DNA of 64,000 bases from Oscillospiraceae bacterium (lineage in GTDB: Bacteria; Bacillota; Clostridia; Oscillospirales; Acutalibacteraceae): positions 1 through 64,000 of the forward strand of contig JAQXSW010000006.1 of assembly GCA_029219165.1 (NCBI GenBank), given 5' to 3'. Position 1 is the stretch's first letter. Each line of letters opens with the position of its first letter. Made by a program: the position numbers and the translations under genes. The notes below the pieces were generated by a model. The model had not been told where the DNA came from. It searched no databases and was given only the letters and a program-made list of their open reading frames with translations. Positions 1 to 9,518 of this stretch are shown piece after piece.

Positions 1-225
<225 letters not shown>

Positions 226-462
226 ATTGTATAAAAACGTTTGGGGAATTTCCAAACGATCTAATCTTTAGAAAAGCTATTTAGCTCATTACTTTTTGCT
301 GACAGTTTATCTGTCATTCTAATTTCGTTTTTACGAAATTACCGCTTGAAATTCAAAAAGAATTTCAGGGTCCATTTAAGTTTGTCGTTGTTTAATTTTC
401 AAGGTACATATACAACGTAACTACGTTGTTTTATGTGTTTGCATCCTTGCGAACGCTTGAAT
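226..462 (-). other. 16S rRNA leader; nothing else seen between 226 and 640 except AT-rich repeats
   Basis: This is the transcribed spacer between the rRNA promoter and 16S. It includes an ACCTTGAAAATTAAACAACG segment (minus strand, near 387-406) of the kind often seen in clostridial rRNA leaders and spacers, which may act in antitermination or processing. No open reading frame with a credible start is visible. The remainder, 492-640, is very AT-rich and is the upstream region of the divergent plus-strand hydrolase gene. Confidence 0.6.
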
Positions 463-491
463 ATAATACCAAATCACTTCTTAGAAGTCAA
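463..491 (-). promoter_or_regulatory. rRNA operon promoter (sigma-A type)
   Basis: On the minus strand a TTGACT -35 box (486-491) and a TATTAT -10 box (463-468) are separated by exactly 17 bp. They lie about 235 nt upstream of the mature 16S end, as expected for an rRNA leader promoter. Confidence 0.85.
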
Positions 492-570
492 CACCTTTTT
501 TCATATTTTTTTAAATTATTTTTTTATATACAACAACATGGTTGGGAACAATTAATTTAGGAATGTATTT

Positions 571-626
571 AAAACTATTTTTTTAAAACTATTTTTTTAA
601 AAGAAATACATTTTAAAAGAAATACA
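571..626. repeat. Two short AT-rich tandem duplications
   Basis: AAAACTATTTTTTT occurs twice back to back (571-584 and 585-598). It is followed by AAAAGAAATACA twice (599-610 and 615-626) separated by TTTT. The block sits just upstream of the SleB-like gene's start. It probably arose by replication slippage; a promoter role is possible but not shown. Confidence 0.75.
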
Positions 627-645
627 AGAAAGAGGGCAAATGAAC

Positions 646-1476
646 ATGAAAAAAGACGGACAGAAAAAAACAGTAATACAACAAATTGAAAATTCAAAAA
701 CAAAGCAAGATATAAACACAAATACAAAACAAGACATAGAAACAGAAATACAAGCAATAAACTTAGAAACACAGAAACCAAAAAAACAAAACCGTTTTAT
801 CGCTATTATCATTATATTAGTATTGCTTGTAGGGGTTACATCTATTCTTGCCGCAGAATATATCACTCCATATATAGCACCGGAACAAAAAAGTGTGCAA
901 ACACTTTCAAAATACGGATCAACCGGCAGTGAAGTTCGTCAGGTACAGACCAAGCTTAAATCGCTCGGCTACTATAAAGGTTCAGTGGACGGCATATACG
1001 GAACGGCAACAAAAAATGCAGTAATGGCGTTCCAAAGAAATTGCGGACTTAAAGTTGACGGAATTGCCGGACCAAAGACCCTATTATATTTAGGTATAAC
1101 ATCCGGCTCTAACACAGGATACTCAACAGCAGACATCAATCTTTTGGCAAAACTTATTTCTGCGGAAGCCAGGGGCGAGTCATACACGGGTCAAGTTGCA
1201 GTAGGTGCTGTTGTTTTGAACAGAGTTGCTCACTCATCCTTCCCCGACACTATTTCAGGAGTCATTTATCAAAAAGGTGCATTCAGCTGCGTGACAGACA
1301 GCAACTGGTATGCAGAAACAACAGAATCGGCAAAAAGAGCCGCACGCGATGCAATAAACGGTTGGGATCCAAGTGGCGGCGCTATTTACTACTACAATCC
1401 GCGTACAGCAACAAGTCAATGGATTTACTCAAGGCCAAAAATTGTCACAATAGGCAAGCACGTTTTCTGTAAATAA
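646..1476 (+). CDS. SleB-like spore cortex-lytic / cell wall hydrolase with peptidoglycan-binding domain
   Basis: Predicted peptidoglycan hydrolase of the SleB family, whose members cut spore cortex peptidoglycan during germination. Counting from an ATG at 640, the Lys/Gln-rich N-terminus (1-50) is followed by one membrane segment (about 52-72), a PG_binding_1 domain (about 90-152, with the GSEVRQVQTKLKSLGYY and DGIYGTAT signatures), and a Hydrolase_2 domain (about 168-278). The SAEARGE motif near residue 176 supplies the likely catalytic Glu. Two ATGs are possible. AGAGGG at 631-636 is only 3 nt from the ATG at 640 but 9 nt from the one at 646, so 646 is preferred. Canonical SleB has a cleaved signal peptide and no long charged N-terminus, so this may be a membrane-anchored vegetative or spore hydrolase. 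The family is confident; the exact role is inferred. Confidence 0.88.
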   Translation: MKKDGQKKTVIQQIENSKTKQDINTNTKQDIETEIQAINLETQKPKKQNRFIAIIIILVLLVGVTSILAAEYITPYIAPEQKSVQTLSKYGSTGSEVRQVQTKLKSLGYYKGSVDGIYGTATKNAVMAFQRNCGLKVDGIAGPKTLLYLGITSGSNTGYSTADINLLAKLISAEARGESYTGQVAVGAVVLNRVAHSSFPDTISGVIYQKGAFSCVTDSNWYAETTESAKRAARDAINGWDPSGGAIYYYNPRTATSQWIYSRPKIVTIGKHVFCK

Positions 1477-1529
1477 AAAAAAATCATTATCATTGAGAAA
1501 TACCTCTTTTATTTTCATATCGGTTATTG

Positions 1530-1561
1530 TATAATATGAATAACATTTAGACACTAAATGT
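1530..1561 (+). promoter_or_regulatory. Alcohol dehydrogenase promoter -10 box and adjacent palindrome
   Basis: A perfect TATAAT (1530-1535) has only a weak -35 match. Starting 7 bp downstream is a perfect inverted repeat, ACATTTAG-ACA-CTAAATGT (1543-1561), covering the expected transcription start. This fits a repressor operator for the following dehydrogenase gene. It does not match the Rex consensus known to me. Confidence 0.5.
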
Positions 1562-1590
1562 ATTAGTTTTTATTGGAGGTATTAATTATT

Positions 1591-2847
1591 ATGGACTTGA
1601 AATGGCAACTCAAGAAAATCGGCTGGCGCGGAATTGAAGTAGTTTTCGCCGGTGCAATGTATGCTTGGGGTTGGTTCTTCCCTGATCCAATTATCCTTGA
1701 TGGACCGGGAAGCGTAAGAAAACTCCCTGCAGTAATCAAAGAAAAAAATATAGGTAAGGTTCTTGTTGTAACAGATCCCGGCCTTATGAGTCTCAACCTC
1801 CTTGCAAGTCTTTTTGAGGAACTTGACAAGGCTGGTGTATCATATGTCCTTTATGATCAAACACAACCAAATCCAACTATCCAGAACATTGAAGATGCTC
1901 TTAAACTCTACAATGACAATGCATGTGAAGCAATTATTGCTTTCGGTGGCGGTTCCCCTATGGACTGTGCTAAAGCTACAGGCGCAAGAGTAGCTCGTCC
2001 TAATCGTTCAGTTAAAAAGATGAGCGGAACATTCAAGGTAATTATTCCTTCTCTTCATATGGGAAGACTTGTTCCGCCTCCACTTTTTGCTGTACCAACA
2101 ACAGCAGGTACAGGTTCAGAAACTACTATTGCAGCTGTTGTAACAGATCCGGAAACACACGACAAGTTCCCACTGATGGATCCATTCATCAGAGCAAGAT
2201 ATGCTGTACTTGACCCAGAACTTACTGTTGGTCTTCCAAAACACATTACATCTACAACAGGTATAGATGCTCTTACTCATGCTATTGAAGGTTATACAAA
2301 CATTATGTATAACAACAAGAAGTTCAATGACTATGGCGTTAAGGCTGTTAAACTCATCTTCAAATATCTTGAACGCGCATATAATGACGGAACAGATATT
2401 GAAGCACGCGGTCAGCTCCTTCTTGCTTCATACTATGCCGGAATGTGCTTTACACGTGGCGGCGTAGGTTACGTTCATGGAATCGGCCACAGACTCGGTG
2501 GACTCTATGGAGTGCCTCATGGTCTTGCAATGTCAGTAATTCTTCCTCATGTAATGTCTGATGAGCTCCTTGCTCCTTACGTATATGACAAACTTGCTGA
2601 CCTTGCAGATGCAGTTGGAATTACAGGTGTTACACCAGAAGACAAGGCTAAAGCATTCATTGCTGAAATTCGTGCAATGAATGAAAGAATGGGAATTCCG
2701 GAGAAATTCGACTGTATTAAAGAAGAAGATGTTGACCTTATTGCTGAAAGAGCACTTAAGGAAGTTTTCCCTACATATCCGGTTAAGCACATCTTCACAA
2801 AAGAAGAACTTGCTGCATTCATTAGAAACAATCTAATGGCTAAATAA
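1591..2847 (+). CDS. Iron-containing alcohol dehydrogenase (group III)
   Basis: NAD(P)H-dependent alcohol/aldehyde dehydrogenase of the Fe-ADH family, cytoplasmic, 418 residues, full length for the family. Visible family motifs are the nucleotide-binding GGGSPMDCAKA, the TTAGTGSETT stretch, and the metal-ligand segments GIDALTHAIEGY (Asp and His) and HGIGHRLGGLYGVPHG (two His). An in-frame TTG lies upstream at 1573, but GGAGG at 1575-1579 is placed ideally for the ATG at 1591, so that start is chosen. The gene is monocistronic, with its own -10 box and palindrome upstream and a strong terminator at 2881-2914. The substrate cannot be read from sequence; ethanol, butanol or diol metabolism in fermentation are the usual roles. 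Confidence 0.93.
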   Translation: MDLKWQLKKIGWRGIEVVFAGAMYAWGWFFPDPIILDGPGSVRKLPAVIKEKNIGKVLVVTDPGLMSLNLLASLFEELDKAGVSYVLYDQTQPNPTIQNIEDALKLYNDNACEAIIAFGGGSPMDCAKATGARVARPNRSVKKMSGTFKVIIPSLHMGRLVPPPLFAVPTTAGTGSETTIAAVVTDPETHDKFPLMDPFIRARYAVLDPELTVGLPKHITSTTGIDALTHAIEGYTNIMYNNKKFNDYGVKAVKLIFKYLERAYNDGTDIEARGQLLLASYYAGMCFTRGGVGYVHGIGHRLGGLYGVPHGLAMSVILPHVMSDELLAPYVYDKLADLADAVGITGVTPEDKAKAFIAEIRAMNERMGIPEKFDCIKEEDVDLIAERALKEVFPTYPVKHIFTKEELAAFIRNNLMAK

Positions 2848-2880
2848 AAAATCCTATACAGGCTACAGTGTAATAGGATG

Positions 2881-2914
2881 GGGCGTCAAGGGAAACCTTG
2901 ACGCCCTTCGTTTT
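2881..2914 (+). terminator. Rho-independent terminator after alcohol dehydrogenase
   Basis: An 11-bp perfect GC-rich stem (GGGCGTCAAGG / CCTTGACGCCC) with a GAAA tetraloop, followed by TTCGTTTT. Confidence 0.92.
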
Positions 2915-2956
2915 AACAACTCCCATTTGCATGTTTAATTTGCACGTTTATAAGTC

Positions 2957-2985
2957 TTGTAATAAAAGATAAAAGAATATATAAT
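2957..2985 (+). promoter_or_regulatory. Promoter of the glgP-GH13 unit
   Basis: TTGTAA (2957-2962), a 17-bp spacer and a perfect TATAAT (2980-2985), about 58 bp upstream of the glgP start codon. Confidence 0.8.
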
Positions 2986-3042
2986 TAACAATGTATATAA
3001 TTATAAAATACAATTAATATTATAAAACGAACAGGTGGTTAA

Positions 3043-5451
3043 ATGGGAAATAAACTAACCAACAATGAATTTGAAAAACAACTCTTAACAAAACTTTCTC
3101 ATAGTTTTGGCATTGGACCAAACGAGGCAAGTGATGAACAATTTTACAAAGCAGTAGCTTTGGTATGCAAAGATGCTATAGCTTCAGATGCGTTTGAGTT
3201 TCAAAAGAAATACAAAGAGGACCATAATGCAAAATCCGTTTACTATATGTGTATGGAATTCCTATTAGGACGTTCTCTTAAAAACAATCTTTACAACTTA
3301 AATTTGACAGACACAGCAGAAACCGTACTTAACAAATACGGTATAACGCTTGATAGAATTTTTGAATGTGAACCGGATGCAGGTCTTGGCAACGGTGGTC
3401 TTGGTAGACTTGCAGCATGTTACCTTGACGGCCTTGCTACCGGTGGGTACCCTGCAATAGGTTATTCAATTCTTTACGAATGTGGTATTTTCAAACAAAA
3501 GCTTATAGATGGTTGGCAGACAGAACTCCCAGACATTTGGCTCCCGGGTGGAGATGTTTGGCTAAATGTTAAAGAGGATGACCGTCTTACCGTAGAATTT
3601 GGTGGTGAAATTTCAGGAACTTGGGAAGATGGCTATTTCGTAACAAAAACATCTAACACAATTTCCGTAATAGCAACACCTTATGATATGTACTTCCCGG
3701 GCAAGGACGGCAAAGGCATGGCAGTCCTTCGTCTTTGGAAAGCGTCAGCTCCGGGCTTTGACATGAGCCTCTTCAACGAAGGAAATTATATCCGTGCCGT
3801 TGAACAACAAGCTATGGCTGATGTAATCTGTAAGGTTCTTTACCCTGCAGATAACCACCCGGAGGGTAAGAGCCTTCGTCTTCGTCAGCAGTACTTCCTT
3901 GTATCTGCATCCATTCAGGATATTGTTCGCAGACACTTAAAGGAAAACAAAACAATTGACGATATTCCGGAAAAGATGGCAATCCACATAAATGACACAC
4001 ATCCAACTCTTGCCATTCCGGAACTCATGCGTGTTTTCCTTGACGACTGCGGTTACAGCTGGGATGATTCATGGAAGTTGGTTTCTCAAACATTTGCATA
4101 CACAAACCATACAGTTATGAAAGAAGCTCTTGAATGCTGGCCGGAAGACCTTATTATTCGCCTTCTTCCTCGTGTATATCAAATCATCAAGGAAATTGAC
4201 AACAGATACCGTTCATTCATCTGGGAAATAAGCCACAATCCGGACAAAGTTGAAGACATGGCCATTATTTCAAACGGAATTATTAGAATGGCCAACCTCT
4301 GCGTTGCAACTTGTCACAGTGTAAACGGTGTTTCGGCACTTCACAGTGAAATACTTAAAGAAACTGTATTCTCAGATTTCTATCAAATTACTCCAAACAA
4401 GTTCAAAAATGTTACAAATGGTATTGCTCACAGACGTTGGCTTTGCCAGTCAAATCCAAAACTTTGCCAAATGATTGATGAACTCATTGGAACAGAATAT
4501 GTATACCATGCATCAGAACTTGAAAAACTTCGCGCTTTTGCGGACAATGAAGAGATACTTAACCGCTTTGCGGACATAAAATATGAAAACAAAGTTGAAT
4601 TTGCAAAATACATCAAAGCAACTCAGGGTATTGAAATAGATCCAAACTCAATCTTTGATGTACAGGTAAAACGTCTCCACGAATACAAGAGACAACACCT
4701 CAACGCATTTGACATTGTAAACACATATATAACACTTAAAGAAAACCCTGATATGCCATTCACACCAAGAACATATATCTTTGGTGCAAAGGCAGCTCCT
4801 GGGTATTTCATGGCAAAGAAAATCATTAGTTTCATCTGCAACCTTGCAGAAGTCGTAAACAACGACCCTGACATAAAAGGCAAAATCAAAATCGTTTACA
4901 TTGAAGACTACTGCGTAAGCATTGCTGAAAAGCTCATGCCTGCAGCAGACATAAGTGAACAAATTTCTCTTGCAGGAACAGAAGCATCCGGTACAGGTAA
5001 TATGAAACTCATGATAAACGGTGCAGTAACACTTGGTACAATGGACGGTGCAAATGTTGAAATCTACGAATCAGTAGGTGCCGAAAACATCTGTATCTTT
5101 GGTATGAAAACACCTGAAGTTCGTGAACTTTCAAAGACATATAATCCTCAAAGCTACTATTCAAGCAGTGGCGATATTCACAGAATTATTGACTTCATTA
5201 ACCAGGGTGTAAACGGCATTCAGTTCCCTGAAATTACATCTATTATTAACCATGACCCTTACATGGTTCTTGCTGACTATGCTGACTACCATCGAGTACG
5301 TTCAGAAATGGTCAAGCTTTATGAAGACAAACTTGCTTGGAATAAAAAAGCTCTTCTAAACGTTGCAGGTGCAGGAATATTTGCAGCTGACCGTGCAATA
5401 GAAGACTATGCAAAGGATATTTGGCATACAAAGCCGGTTACCCAAGAATAA
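3043..5451 (+). CDS. glgP: Glycogen/starch/maltodextrin phosphorylase
   Basis: PLP-dependent GT35 phosphorylase that releases glucose-1-phosphate from the non-reducing ends of alpha-1,4-glucans. At 802 residues it has the usual bacterial length. Diagnostic segments are EPDAGLGNGGLGRLAACYLDGLA near residue 110, the IHINDTHPT stretch, QVKRLHEYKRQHLN, and the PLP-site region EASGTGNMKLMINGAVTLGT, whose Lys forms the Schiff base, followed by DGANVEI. The ATG follows AGGTGG. A GH13 enzyme starts just 24 nt downstream, so the two are probably co-transcribed as a glucan-degrading unit. GlgP and MalP cannot be told apart by eye. Confidence 0.96.
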   Translation: MGNKLTNNEFEKQLLTKLSHSFGIGPNEASDEQFYKAVALVCKDAIASDAFEFQKKYKEDHNAKSVYYMCMEFLLGRSLKNNLYNLNLTDTAETVLNKYGITLDRIFECEPDAGLGNGGLGRLAACYLDGLATGGYPAIGYSILYECGIFKQKLIDGWQTELPDIWLPGGDVWLNVKEDDRLTVEFGGEISGTWEDGYFVTKTSNTISVIATPYDMYFPGKDGKGMAVLRLWKASAPGFDMSLFNEGNYIRAVEQQAMADVICKVLYPADNHPEGKSLRLRQQYFLVSASIQDIVRRHLKENKTIDDIPEKMAIHINDTHPTLAIPELMRVFLDDCGYSWDDSWKLVSQTFAYTNHTVMKEALECWPEDLIIRLLPRVYQIIKEIDNRYRSFIWEISHNPDKVEDMAIISNGIIRMANLCVATCHSVNGVSALHSEILKETVFSDFYQITPNKFKNVTNGIAHRRWLCQSNPKLCQMIDELIGTEYVYHASELEKLRAFADNEEILNRFADIKYENKVEFAKYIKATQGIEIDPNSIFDVQVKRLHEYKRQHLNAFDIVNTYITLKENPDMPFTPRTYIFGAKAAPGYFMAKKIISFICNLAEVVNNDPDIKGKIKIVYIEDYCVSIAEKLMPAADISEQISLAGTEASGTGNMKLMINGAVTLGTMDGANVEIYESVGAENICIFGMKTPEVRELSKTYNPQSYYSSSGDIHRIIDFINQGVNGIQFPEITSIINHDPYMVLADYADYHRVRSEMVKLYEDKLAWNKKALLNVAGAGIFAADRAIEDYAKDIWHTKPVTQE

Positions 5452-5475
5452 CTATTACTCAAGCTGGTGAAGAGT

Positions 5476-7368
5476 ATGATATTCAACTCAAGAGATCACA
5501 AATACAAAAGCATATACGGTGCACTGGAGACCGGACACGAATGTGTGTTCCGTCTCCTTGTACCGAACACTGTGGGCACTGCAAATTGTAGTGCCCATAT
5601 GATTATTCGAAAAGACGGAGACAAGGAAGACACCGTACTTGACTTTACAAGAACAGAAGAAACCGTTGGAAACGACGTTTTCTATGAATTAAAATATAAA
5701 GCCGGAGGACCCGGTGTCTGGTGGTACTGCTTTGACTACGAAATAAACGGAGAAAAAAAGTATATTTACCGTGGCAAATATGGCACCGGTTATACCGACA
5801 TAAACGAATCGCGTTGGCAGCTCACAATATATGAGCAAAAATATCCGAAACAAAACAACTTTAAAGGCGGAATCATGTATCAGATTTTCCCTGATAGATT
5901 TTGCTTCTCCGGAATTAAAAAGAATAATGTACCACAGGACAGAAAGATTGTTCCATGGAATGCATCGCCCGAGTGGAAGCCAAATGAAAAAGGACGAGTT
6001 TTAAACAATGACTACCTTGGCGGAGACCTAAAGGGAATTGAGTCTAAACTGGATTATCTTGCAGACCTTGGCGTGGATATTATTTATTTAAATCCAATCT
6101 TTGAAGCGCATTCAAACCACAGATATAATACTGCGGACTATACAAAAATAGACCCGCTCCTTGGTACCGAAGAGGACTTCATTTCCCTTTGCAAAGAAGC
6201 TCACAAGCGTGGAATAAGAATTATCCTTGACGGTGTGTTCAGCCACACAGGTGACGACAGCATCTATTTCAACAAATACAGCAGATATGATTCTCTAGGT
6301 GCATATAATTCTAAGGACTCAAAATATGCAAGCTGGTTTAAGTTTTCCTCTTGGCCTGACAATTATACTTCATGGTGGGGCATTGACATTCTCCCTGAAA
6401 CAATAGAGGAAAATGAGGACTTTAAAAACTACATTACCGGTCCGGGTGGAATTATTGAAAAATGGCTTAGACTTGGTGCGGATGGCTGGCGTCTTGATGT
6501 TGCTGATGAACTTCCCGACTCATTTATTGAAGCTATCAGGGAAAGAATAGAATTGGTTAAACCCGGTGCTTTCCTTCTTGGCGAAGTTTGGGAGGACGCA
6601 TCAAACAAGGAAGCCTATGGAGTTCGTAGACAATATCTTGAAGGCAAAGAACTTCAAAGCATAATGAACTACCCATTCAAGGAAGCAATTATTAATTTCC
6701 TTGTAAATGACAGAGCCGAAGACTTCACAGAGAGCATCCTTACAATTACAGAAAACTATCCAAAGGAAATTGTGGACTCTCTTATGAACCTCCTTGGAAC
6801 TCATGACACAATGAGAATTATATCCAGACTTTCCGGAGAAACTTGTGAAAATAAGGACAGAGCATGGCAGGAAACCTTTGAACTAACGGAAGAACAAAGG
6901 CAAAAATGCATTAGGTATTTCAAAATTGCTGCAGCTCTCCAATACACCCTTCCGGGCTTCCCATCTGTTTACTATGGGGATGAAATCGGAATGGAAGGCT
7001 GCAAAGACCCGTTTAACAGAAAAGGATATCCATGGAATTCAGACGAAAGGAACTTAGACCTTTTAGAATTTCACAAAGAGCTTGGAAGAATGAGGCACTC
7101 ATGTCCTCTTTTAAAGGACTCTAAGTTTGAGCCTATTTCCGCTTCAATGGGCTGTGTTGCCTATGAAAGAACAGATGGAAAAGACTCTCTAATTGTCATA
7201 GCAAACCGTGCCGAAAATGAAATAGAGTACTATCTTTCTAACAAGTGGACCGAACTGTCAAAGGTTATGGGTGCCGGAGAAATAAAAAATATAACAAATA
7301 ATAGTTATCCAATTAGTCTTCCGGCAGAATCCTTCATTATTATCAAGGCTGCAAAAACTGAAAACTAA
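5476..7368 (+). CDS. GH13 alpha-glycosidase (neopullulanase/cyclomaltodextrinase-like)
   Basis: Alpha-amylase superfamily enzyme of about 630 residues. An N-terminal beta-sandwich domain (about 1-125) precedes the TIM barrel, an arrangement typical of neopullulanase and cyclomaltodextrinase. The conserved regions are all present: DVIYLNPIFEAHSNHRYNT, region I GVFSHTG, region II GWRLDVADEL (nucleophile Asp), region III LLGEVWE (acid/base Glu) and region IV GTHDTMR (third Asp). There is no signal peptide, so it acts on internalised or stored glucans. GTG at 5467 is possible, but GGTGA at 5466-5470 fits the ATG at 5476 better. The gene directly follows glgP, consistent with debranching or trimming of maltodextrins for phosphorolysis. 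Confidence 0.92.
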   Translation: MIFNSRDHKYKSIYGALETGHECVFRLLVPNTVGTANCSAHMIIRKDGDKEDTVLDFTRTEETVGNDVFYELKYKAGGPGVWWYCFDYEINGEKKYIYRGKYGTGYTDINESRWQLTIYEQKYPKQNNFKGGIMYQIFPDRFCFSGIKKNNVPQDRKIVPWNASPEWKPNEKGRVLNNDYLGGDLKGIESKLDYLADLGVDIIYLNPIFEAHSNHRYNTADYTKIDPLLGTEEDFISLCKEAHKRGIRIILDGVFSHTGDDSIYFNKYSRYDSLGAYNSKDSKYASWFKFSSWPDNYTSWWGIDILPETIEENEDFKNYITGPGGIIEKWLRLGADGWRLDVADELPDSFIEAIRERIELVKPGAFLLGEVWEDASNKEAYGVRRQYLEGKELQSIMNYPFKEAIINFLVNDRAEDFTESILTITENYPKEIVDSLMNLLGTHDTMRIISRLSGETCENKDRAWQETFELTEEQRQKCIRYFKIAAALQYTLPGFPSVYYGDEIGMEGCKDPFNRKGYPWNSDERNLDLLEFHKELGRMRHSCPLLKDSKFEPISASMGCVAYERTDGKDSLIVIANRAENEIEYYLSNKWTELSKVMGAGEIKNITNNSYPISLPAESFIIIKAAKTEN

Positions 7369-7431
7369 AAAAATCAAGATTATAAATATAAAAAATCCAG
7401 ACAAAATATATATCCGCAAAATAAATAAAAC

Positions 7432-7469
7432 AAAAAGCACAGAGCGACATTTTTTGCTCTGTGCTTTTT
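7432..7469 (+). terminator. Terminator after the GH13 gene
   Basis: The stem AAAGCACAGAGC / GCTCTGTGCTTT is followed by a T run. It separates the glucan operon from spoIIE and overlaps an in-frame upstream GTG of spoIIE, which argues against that longer start. Confidence 0.9.
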
Positions 7470-7496
7470 ATATACTTGTCCGCGGTGGTGAAAACT

Positions 7497-9515
7497 ATGA
7501 AAAGAAAAATAATAAATATTCTACTTGGTCTACTGATTGGTCTTATTTCCTTTTTGCTCTCAAAAAACCCTTTGACTGACGAAATGTCTCCGTTTGGAAT
7601 TGCCTTTGCCTCCGCCTTTCCACAACAATTCATGCCATTAAGTCTTATTGGTTCAATAATTGGGTACATAGGAACTCCGGACTCCAACATAATTCCACTG
7701 CGATATGTTGCAACAATTCTAATGTTCACAGTCATTTTCGGAGCACTAAAAAATTCGAAAATAGAGTGTACAAGCATTAAAACGGCCGGTATAGTTGGTA
7801 TTTCCTGTATTTTGACCGGCTTTACTATGCTAATTTCCTCTCGCGGTGAATTTTCTGATTATCTGTGGATAATAATTGAAGCAGGACTTGCATTTGGAGC
7901 ATCCATATTTTTCAACGACACATTCAACATAAAAGGTGGAATTAAAAACATCTATAGTTTAAACGGAAGAGAAAGTTCAGCCTTAATTGTTGCAATGGCG
8001 GTTTTAGCAATTTGTCTTTCGAAAGTTGAAGTTTATCATATTAACTTCGCCCTACTCATTTTCTCTTACATCCTAATAGCCATAACAGCATATAGCGATT
8101 CATTCCTTGGCTGTTTTATTGGAATCATACTGTCCCTTTCACTTGCTCTTGGGACAGGCAGTTACTATCTTCTTGTAGCAATAATTCTTTCAACACTTTT
8201 GCAATCAATTTTCATACCGGGAGGACAAGTTATTTCCACCTTTGGAATAATGCTTGGAGCTCTCATTCCAATTCCGGTTGGAGAAGAACACGGGCAAAAT
8301 ATGTTTTATGCAGCTCACATTCTTTTAGCTGCTTTATTTTTCCTGATTACGCCAAACATATTGACTTTAAAAATAAAAAAAATATTGCAAAGAAATTCCG
8401 GCAGAGTTGAAACTGAGCAAAAAAGTCTTCTTTGGATTGAAAGAAAACTTTCAGGAATTTCAGATGCATTTATGGATGTTTCGAATGTACTATCCAAAAT
8501 TCTCTCAACCACTGAGCACATATTTCCTGAGGATGCCAATGGAGTTCAACTTAGAAATATGGTAAGTCAACAAATAACCGAAATGTCAGAAATACTGAAT
8601 TCAATATGTAACAAAATAAGAGTTGAATATAAAATAGACTATGATTCAACAGAAAAGATTGAGAATCTATTAAGACAAATTGACTTTCAATTTGATACTG
8701 TCTCTTGTTTCTATGACGAAAGAGGACTTACATTTATTGATATTGTCTGTCAAAACACTCCGGAGCAAGATTATGCCTTCATGCTTTCAGAAAAAATCAG
8801 CATTCTTTTGGACAAAGAATTTGAGTTTCCCGAACACGTTGAGCATAAGACGGGCACTATGATTAAATTAAGAGAAATACCGGAATACAAAATTTGTGTC
8901 GGCAGTCACCAAATCCAAAACTCCAGTGGTTGTAAATCAGGTGATTATTTCACCTCATTTTTAACTGACGCCGGAAAATATATAATGCTTCTGAGTGACG
9001 GTATGGGCACAGGCCCCGGTGCTGCAATTGGCAGTGCGTTATCAATTAAAGTTCTTGAAAATATGCTTCGAGAAAATTTAGATTTTGACTGTGCACTTAA
9101 ACTTGCAAATACAGTCGTCATGATTAATTCAGGGGATGAATCGCTCGCCACTGTTGATATTGCCTGTATAGACATATACACCGGACAAGCTGATTTTTAC
9201 AAAGCCGGGGCTGCTGCAACTCTGGTTCGGCATGATGGAGAGGTAAGAAAACTTGATAAGATTACACTCCCAATTGGAATTTTGAATGAAGCAGAATATT
9301 CACACTCAACGGCCACTCTAAACGAGGGAGACATAATACTTATGTCCAGTGATGGAATTTGGGTAGGCGATGAATTGAGGATTGCAAGACAACTCTCTTA
9401 TTTCAGAGGCAACAGTATGACTACTCTTGCCGAAAAAATAGCAAAAGCGGCATCCGGAGATCCTTACAGCACAGATGATATTACCGTTCTTGCCGCAAGA
9501 ATAGAATGCCGCTAA
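7497..9515 (+). CDS. spoIIE: Stage II sporulation protein E, PP2C-type phosphatase
   Basis: In Bacillus, SpoIIE dephosphorylates SpoIIAA at the forespore septum and so activates sigma-F. This 672-residue protein has about ten membrane segments in its first 310 residues, a central region of about 200 residues, and a C-terminal PPM/PP2C domain with the metal-binding motifs SDGMGTGPGA and SSDGIWVGDE. It is somewhat shorter than B. subtilis SpoIIE (827 residues). The ATG at 7497 is preferred because GGTGGTGA lies just upstream, whereas earlier in-frame codons fall inside the preceding terminator. spoIIR (33075-33668) and a SleB-like gene are also present, supporting a spore-former. It is convergent with mtn, only 3 nt away. 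Confidence 0.93.
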   Translation: MKRKIINILLGLLIGLISFLLSKNPLTDEMSPFGIAFASAFPQQFMPLSLIGSIIGYIGTPDSNIIPLRYVATILMFTVIFGALKNSKIECTSIKTAGIVGISCILTGFTMLISSRGEFSDYLWIIIEAGLAFGASIFFNDTFNIKGGIKNIYSLNGRESSALIVAMAVLAICLSKVEVYHINFALLIFSYILIAITAYSDSFLGCFIGIILSLSLALGTGSYYLLVAIILSTLLQSIFIPGGQVISTFGIMLGALIPIPVGEEHGQNMFYAAHILLAALFFLITPNILTLKIKKILQRNSGRVETEQKSLLWIERKLSGISDAFMDVSNVLSKILSTTEHIFPEDANGVQLRNMVSQQITEMSEILNSICNKIRVEYKIDYDSTEKIENLLRQIDFQFDTVSCFYDERGLTFIDIVCQNTPEQDYAFMLSEKISILLDKEFEFPEHVEHKTGTMIKLREIPEYKICVGSHQIQNSSGCKSGDYFTSFLTDAGKYIMLLSDGMGTGPGAAIGSALSIKVLENMLRENLDFDCALKLANTVVMINSGDESLATVDIACIDIYTGQADFYKAGAAATLVRHDGEVRKLDKITLPIGILNEAEYSHSTATLNEGDIILMSSDGIWVGDELRIARQLSYFRGNSMTTLAEKIAKAASGDPYSTDDITVLAARIECR

Positions 9516-9518
9516 AAT

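Noticed and set aside
575-866. Small minus-strand open frames over the N-terminus of the SleB-like gene
   Set aside because: They mirror the Lys/Thr/Gln-rich coding strand, have no ribosome binding site and show only low-complexity hydrophobic sequence.
7461-7496. Longer start for spoIIE from an upstream in-frame GTG
   Set aside because: That codon is inside the terminator stem of the GH13 gene, and the ribosome binding site fits the ATG at 7497.
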